A stretch of 64,000 nucleotides of DNA, from NCBI GenBank assembly GCA_021776735.1, contig JAJFFH010000029.1, forward strand, positions 62,001 through 126,000, given 5' to 3'. Numbering within the stretch: the stretch's first letter is position 1; each line of letters opens with the position of its first letter. Shown here piece by piece: positions 61,241-64,000 of the stretch. The position numbers and the translations under genes are program-made. Origin of the DNA: Planctomycetota bacterium. Its GTDB lineage: Bacteria > Planctomycetota > PLA2. Below the pieces are notes generated by a model, which was not told where the DNA came from, ran no database searches, and was given only the letters and a program-made list of their open reading frames with translations.

Positions 61241-62149
61241 CTACAGCGCGTCGGCGAACCAACTCGGATTGCTGGTGTCGGGGTGAACCGAGAAGAGCGC
61301 CCGCACGATCATCGAGAAGGTCACGAGCGAGACCAGCACGAGCAGGCCGACGCTCAGCGCCCAGAACGCGCCGCCGAGCGAGCCGGCGCCACCGAGAACC
61401 GCGAACAGCGTCGCGACCATCGAGGTCAGGCAGAACAGACCGATGAGCAGCGTGCAGCTCATCAGGTGGCGGCCGGCGCGGGTCATGCGGACGACCCAGG
61501 TCCCGATGACCAGGATCGCGAGTTGCATGAACACGAAGTTGACGACCGCGGGCATGCCCATTTCGCCGGCGTGGCGTGCCAGACCGATGCCCCAGATGAT
61601 CGTCTCGACGCCGAGCAGGCCGATCGTGGCCTTCGCACCGTGGCCCAACCGGCGAATCTGGTCGCCCGAAAGCGTCGCCGGATCCCTTGCGCCGGCCAGA
61701 TGGGTCTTCGCCATGGCGTAGGCCGTGAAGACGTAGCCGGCCGCGCACAGGATCGCGAGGAGCAAGAAGAACGCGCTGCCCGCGTCCGGGACGCACAGGC
61801 CCGCGACCAGCCAGATGCTCGCCACGGCTTGCACCATCACGACGCCGGTCGAACGCGCGGTCGCCTGGCCGCCCTTCATGCGCCAAAAGACCAAGGCGGA
61901 GGCCACAAGCGTGGCCAGCGTAAGACCGAAACCGAGCATGGGATGCCGTGCCGTGCCGGAACCGGCAACCTTCGAAAAGACCTGGACGCCGGCCAACACA
62001 GCAAACATCGCCGCGCCAGCCAGCAGCGTCACCGACGCCAGCTTCAGATTCGAAGACGCGCCCGGTCTCAAGGATCCGCTCTGGTCTCCAGATCCGCTCT
62101 GGTCGCCAGACCCGCTTTGGGGCGGCGTGGTCGTGGATTCGTCCGACAT
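61241..62149 (-). CDS. Multi-helix membrane protein of unknown function
   Basis: A 302-residue protein with about eight membrane helices after a polar N-terminal tail containing a tandem SGDQSG repeat. I do not recognise the family; it is not an obvious transporter. Helices contain few charged residues, so a scaffold or channel-like role cannot be distinguished. It is upstream of the polyprenyl synthetase on the same strand, with an R20 inverted pair between the two genes. Confidence 0.65.
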   Translation of the reverse strand: MSDESTTTPPQSGSGDQSGSGDQSGSLRPGASSNLKLASVTLLAGAAMFAVLAGVQVFSKVAGSGTARHPMLGFGLTLATLVASALVFWRMKGGQATARSTGVVMVQAVASIWLVAGLCVPDAGSAFFLLLAILCAAGYVFTAYAMAKTHLAGARDPATLSGDQIRRLGHGAKATIGLLGVETIIWGIGLARHAGEMGMPAVVNFVFMQLAILVIGTWVVRMTRAGRHLMSCTLLIGLFCLTSMVATLFAVLGGAGSLGGAFWALSVGLLVLVSLVTFSMIVRALFSVHPDTSNPSWFADAL

Positions 62150-62242
62150 CCCCGTTTAACTCCTCACGGCACGAAAGGCCACCGTCCTATCGACGGGACG
62201 AGAGTCGCGACTTGAGGGCCGCGGGAGCGCGGAATCGGGGCG

Positions 62243-62653
62243 CTACACGAGCTTTTCGCGGTTTTTGGACCACCAGCGATCCCACGCGTCCGGGTTCTCG
62301 CCGAAATCCTCGGAGGTGATTCGCTGAAGTTGGGTCAGGGCGGCCTCGCGGGCACGCGCGTTGTCGCTGCGCAGGGTCTTGATGAGCATATCGACGGCTT
62401 CCCGCTTCACTTCGGGTGTGGCGGGCTTGCCTTTTTGGCCCATCAGCCCCCGGATCGCGCCGATCAACTGGCCCATGTGGGTGCGCGTGCGGAGGTTTTC
62501 CATCACCCCGAATGCCGTCGCGACCAGCAGCAGCGGCAGGACGATCCGGTTCATGAGGCCCTCGTCAAAGCCGGGCGGCGGGACGATAAAGAAGTAGACT
62601 GCCATGCCGAAAAGCAGGGCGGCGAGGGCGAGGGAAGCGGCTGTCTGAGACAC
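62243..62653 (-). CDS. Membrane protein with HEAT-like C-terminal unit
   Basis: A 136-residue protein with two membrane helices (about 5-24 and 35-50) and a soluble C-terminus of one HEAT-like unit: TLRSDNARAREAALTQLQRIT, then the ending GENPDAWDRWWSKNREKLV, a phrase often seen at the end of planctomycete HEAT proteins. Function unknown. It lies 93 bases upstream of the multi-helix membrane protein gene, same strand, and is divergent from the ferredoxin gene. Confidence 0.65.
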   Translation of the reverse strand: MSQTAASLALAALLFGMAVYFFIVPPPGFDEGLMNRIVLPLLLVATAFGVMENLRTRTHMGQLIGAIRGLMGQKGKPATPEVKREAVDMLIKTLRSDNARAREAALTQLQRITSEDFGENPDAWDRWWSKNREKLV

Positions 62654-62708
62654 GGAAATCCTTGTCAGATGCGGACTTGCGGCTAGAATTCTACAGCTTC
62701 GACCGGGT

Positions 62709-63164
62709 ATGGCCTACACGATCATCGACACCTGCATCGGCTGCACAGCCTGTGCAAAAAAATGCCCGGTGGAATGCATCGCGGGCACGCGCAAGGAACT
62801 GCACCTGATCGATCCCACGCTGTGCGTGGACTGCGGCCTGTGTGGTTACGTCTGCCCGGTGAACGCGATCCTCGACGATCGAGACGAGGTCGCCACACGC
62901 CTCAAGCCCAAGGAAACGCCGAAGGCGAAGGTCGATCCCGACCTGTGCACCGGCTGCGTCTTCTGCGTCGATGTCTGCCCCTATGACGCCCTGTCGATGG
63001 TCGATTACGACTCGGTTCCCGGGGTCAACATGGTCGCGATCGTCCATCAGGACGCCTGCCAAGGCTGCGACCATCTGTGCACCAGCGTTTGCATCAAGGA
63101 CGCGATCGAGCTGCACTACCTGGAACCCAAAAAGAGCGCCCAGCGCGCCCCCGTCGGCGCATAG
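62709..63164 (+). CDS. Ferredoxin with up to four [4Fe-4S] clusters
   Basis: A 151-residue protein with three standard CX2CX2CX3C cluster motifs: CIGCTACAKKCP, CVDCGLCGYVCP and CTGCVFCVDVCP, plus a fourth cysteine group CQGCDHLCTSVC (CX2CX3CX3C) in the C-terminal part. It is a soluble electron carrier or subunit; the partner enzyme is not obvious here. The ATG directly follows GGGT, without a strong ribosome site. Confidence 0.85.
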   Translation: MAYTIIDTCIGCTACAKKCPVECIAGTRKELHLIDPTLCVDCGLCGYVCPVNAILDDRDEVATRLKPKETPKAKVDPDLCTGCVFCVDVCPYDALSMVDYDSVPGVNMVAIVHQDACQGCDHLCTSVCIKDAIELHYLEPKKSAQRAPVGA

Positions 63165-63286
63165 GGCCCCGGTCGGCGCGTAGGCCCTTCCCCCCGCACC
63201 CTCCAACCCTTCTTCATGCTAGGGAAACATGTCCGGCCAGTGGGCACCCGGACCCAGCCCGCGGCTTTCACCCGGACAGATTTCCC

Positions 63287-63460
63287 TCACCCCTCGGCTT
63301 TTTGTTGAAGCTGCCAGCCGATGAGGAAGACCGCTGCGCCTCCAGCCAGGAGGCCCAGTTCCAGCGGCATCGCGTTCGCGGTCCGCTCAAGGCCGAAAAG
63401 CAGGCCCAGGATCGGCAAAATGAGGCCAAGAGCCTGGAGAGCACGGCCTAGGGTGCGCAT
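63287..63460 (-). CDS. Small two-helix membrane protein
   Basis: A 57-residue protein, MRTLGRALQALGLILPILGLLFGLE then a second helix LELGLLAGGAAVFLIGWQLQ. Short two-helix proteins with this MR-LGRALQ-GL opening are frequent in planctomycetes, function unknown. ATG 63460 is preferred to the longer in-frame start at 63538. Confidence 0.55.
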   Translation of the reverse strand: MRTLGRALQALGLILPILGLLFGLERTANAMPLELGLLAGGAAVFLIGWQLQQKAEG

Positions 63461-63599
63461 GGGCGGCAATCCTACCAGCAGGGAAATCTGTCCGGAGCCG
63501 AAGCGGGCGCGCCAGCATGGATGTCTCATTTCGCGCAATCCGCCAGATTCCGCCGCTTGTCATATCTCCTTACGCTGAGCATACTTAGCGGCCACAGCC

Positions 63600-64000
63600 G
63601 TGCGGATTCTCTGCAGCATTGTCTTTTTGGTCGTGGCCCTGCGGGCCGAGCCAAACGTCGCCGTCACGCGCGTGGAGCGCGCGCCGCGGGTCGATGGGCG
63701 CCTGACGGAGGAGGCTTGGCAGCGCACGCCGGTCTCCTCGTTCGGGACGTTGGAGCACGTTCACGAAGGCTACCGCGAGTCGTGGTCCGGCACCGCGGAC
63801 CTGTCATGCCGGGTGCGGGCGCTGCTGGCGGGCGACGCTTTGTACCTCGCCTTTGAGGTGCGCGACGACGTGCTGATCCACAAGATCGGCAACCAGTGGT
63901 GGAACGGGGATTCGATCGAGTTGTTTTTCGACACCGATCGGACCGACGACGGAAGCGGCGGGTTTTCGAACGACGACTTTCAGCTGTTCTTGCTGCCGTT
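63600..64000 (+). CDS. Secreted protein with CBM9-like domain (3' end beyond the window)
   Basis: The open frame begins at GTG 63600 with a signal peptide (RILCSIVFLVVALRAEP), then RAPRVDGRLTEEAWQRTPVSSFG and ALYLAFEVRDDVLIHKIG with NGDSIELFFDTDRTDDGSGG, the opening of a CBM9-like sugar-binding domain common in extracytoplasmic glycan-handling proteins. The gene runs off the end of the window. The repeated GTG/ATG-poor upstream makes the exact start uncertain. Confidence 0.75.
   Translation, partial: MRILCSIVFLVVALRAEPNVAVTRVERAPRVDGRLTEEAWQRTPVSSFGTLEHVHEGYRESWSGTADLSCRVRALLAGDALYLAFEVRDDVLIHKIGNQWWNGDSIELFFDTDRTDDGSGGFSNDDFQLFLLP

Overview
The window looks like a high-GC (about two thirds G+C by eye) bacterial chromosome segment. 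It is packed with short operons on both strands and has no rRNA, phage, IS element or CRISPR array. Gene content points to the Planctomycetota, or a close PVC-type lineage, with moderate confidence: a Ser/Thr kinase fused to a formylglycine-enzyme domain, sigma factors tied to kinase or HEAT modules, several secreted HEAT-type proteins, a GFTLIE pseudopilin, MauE-like and DUF1570-like proteins, and BlaI/M56 pairs. Aerobic life with respiratory quinones is suggested by oxygen-dependent HemF, UbiD, a polyprenyl synthetase and c-type cytochromes.

Layout. 0-4.5 kb: a transglutaminase-like protein, then a tight minus-strand operon of a Ycf46-type AAA ATPase, DUF1257 (Ycf35), a membrane protein, DUF2997 and an NrdG-like activase. 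4.7-9.6 kb: small membrane proteins, a BlaI/M56 regulatory pair with two matching operators, a DUF1579 protein and a pseudopilin. 9.6-13.5 kb: oligopeptide-type ABC permeases and a binding lipoprotein. 13.5-20.9 kb: a 5'-3' exonuclease, DinB-like protein, UbiD, aminotransferase, phosphatase, HemF and a methyltransferase. 21-25 kb: a cytochrome c / rubredoxin-glutamate synthase redox operon and an ECF sigma/anti-sigma pair. 25-34 kb: trigger factor, tautomerase-like protein and hydrolase, a PPOX protein divergent from a sigma-54 activator, a squalene/phytoene synthase, a frameshifted nitroreductase, an EamA transporter and an EfpL-like EF-P. 34-43 kb: HEAT protein, AAC(3)-type acetyltransferase, tRNA-Val, methyltransferases, a peptidase/rhomboid/phosphoribosyltransferase operon and formate-THF ligase. 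43-48 kb: a repeat-poor signalling block (sigma factor, kinase-WD40, PH protein). 48-64 kb: ERCC4 nuclease, FolD, secreted proteins, a sigma-TM-HEAT fusion, UvrD helicase, a broken kinase-FGE gene, polyprenyl synthetase, a multi-cluster ferredoxin and the start of a CBM9-like gene.

Two repeat systems stand out. The first is a short dispersed motif, called R20 here, consensus AACATCGCCGTCCGTTTGCT. Sixteen places carry its 12-base core ATCGCCGTCCGT exactly and about eight more are degenerate. It lies both between and inside genes, in both orientations and several reading frames, and sometimes as inverted pairs that form hairpins. This is the architecture of DNA uptake sequences, and I know of no such element described for this kind of organism. 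The second is a compound intergenic element between 50.6 and 60.1 kb, made of hairpins whose stems change in a compensatory way between copies while loops and tails stay fixed, which suggests a structured RNA or REP-like family.

Functional links: formate-THF ligase and FolD share one-carbon metabolism; squalene/phytoene synthase, polyprenyl synthetase and UbiD fit isoprenoid and quinone synthesis; BlaI probably controls both its own pair and a nearby SRPBCC gene through the same operator.
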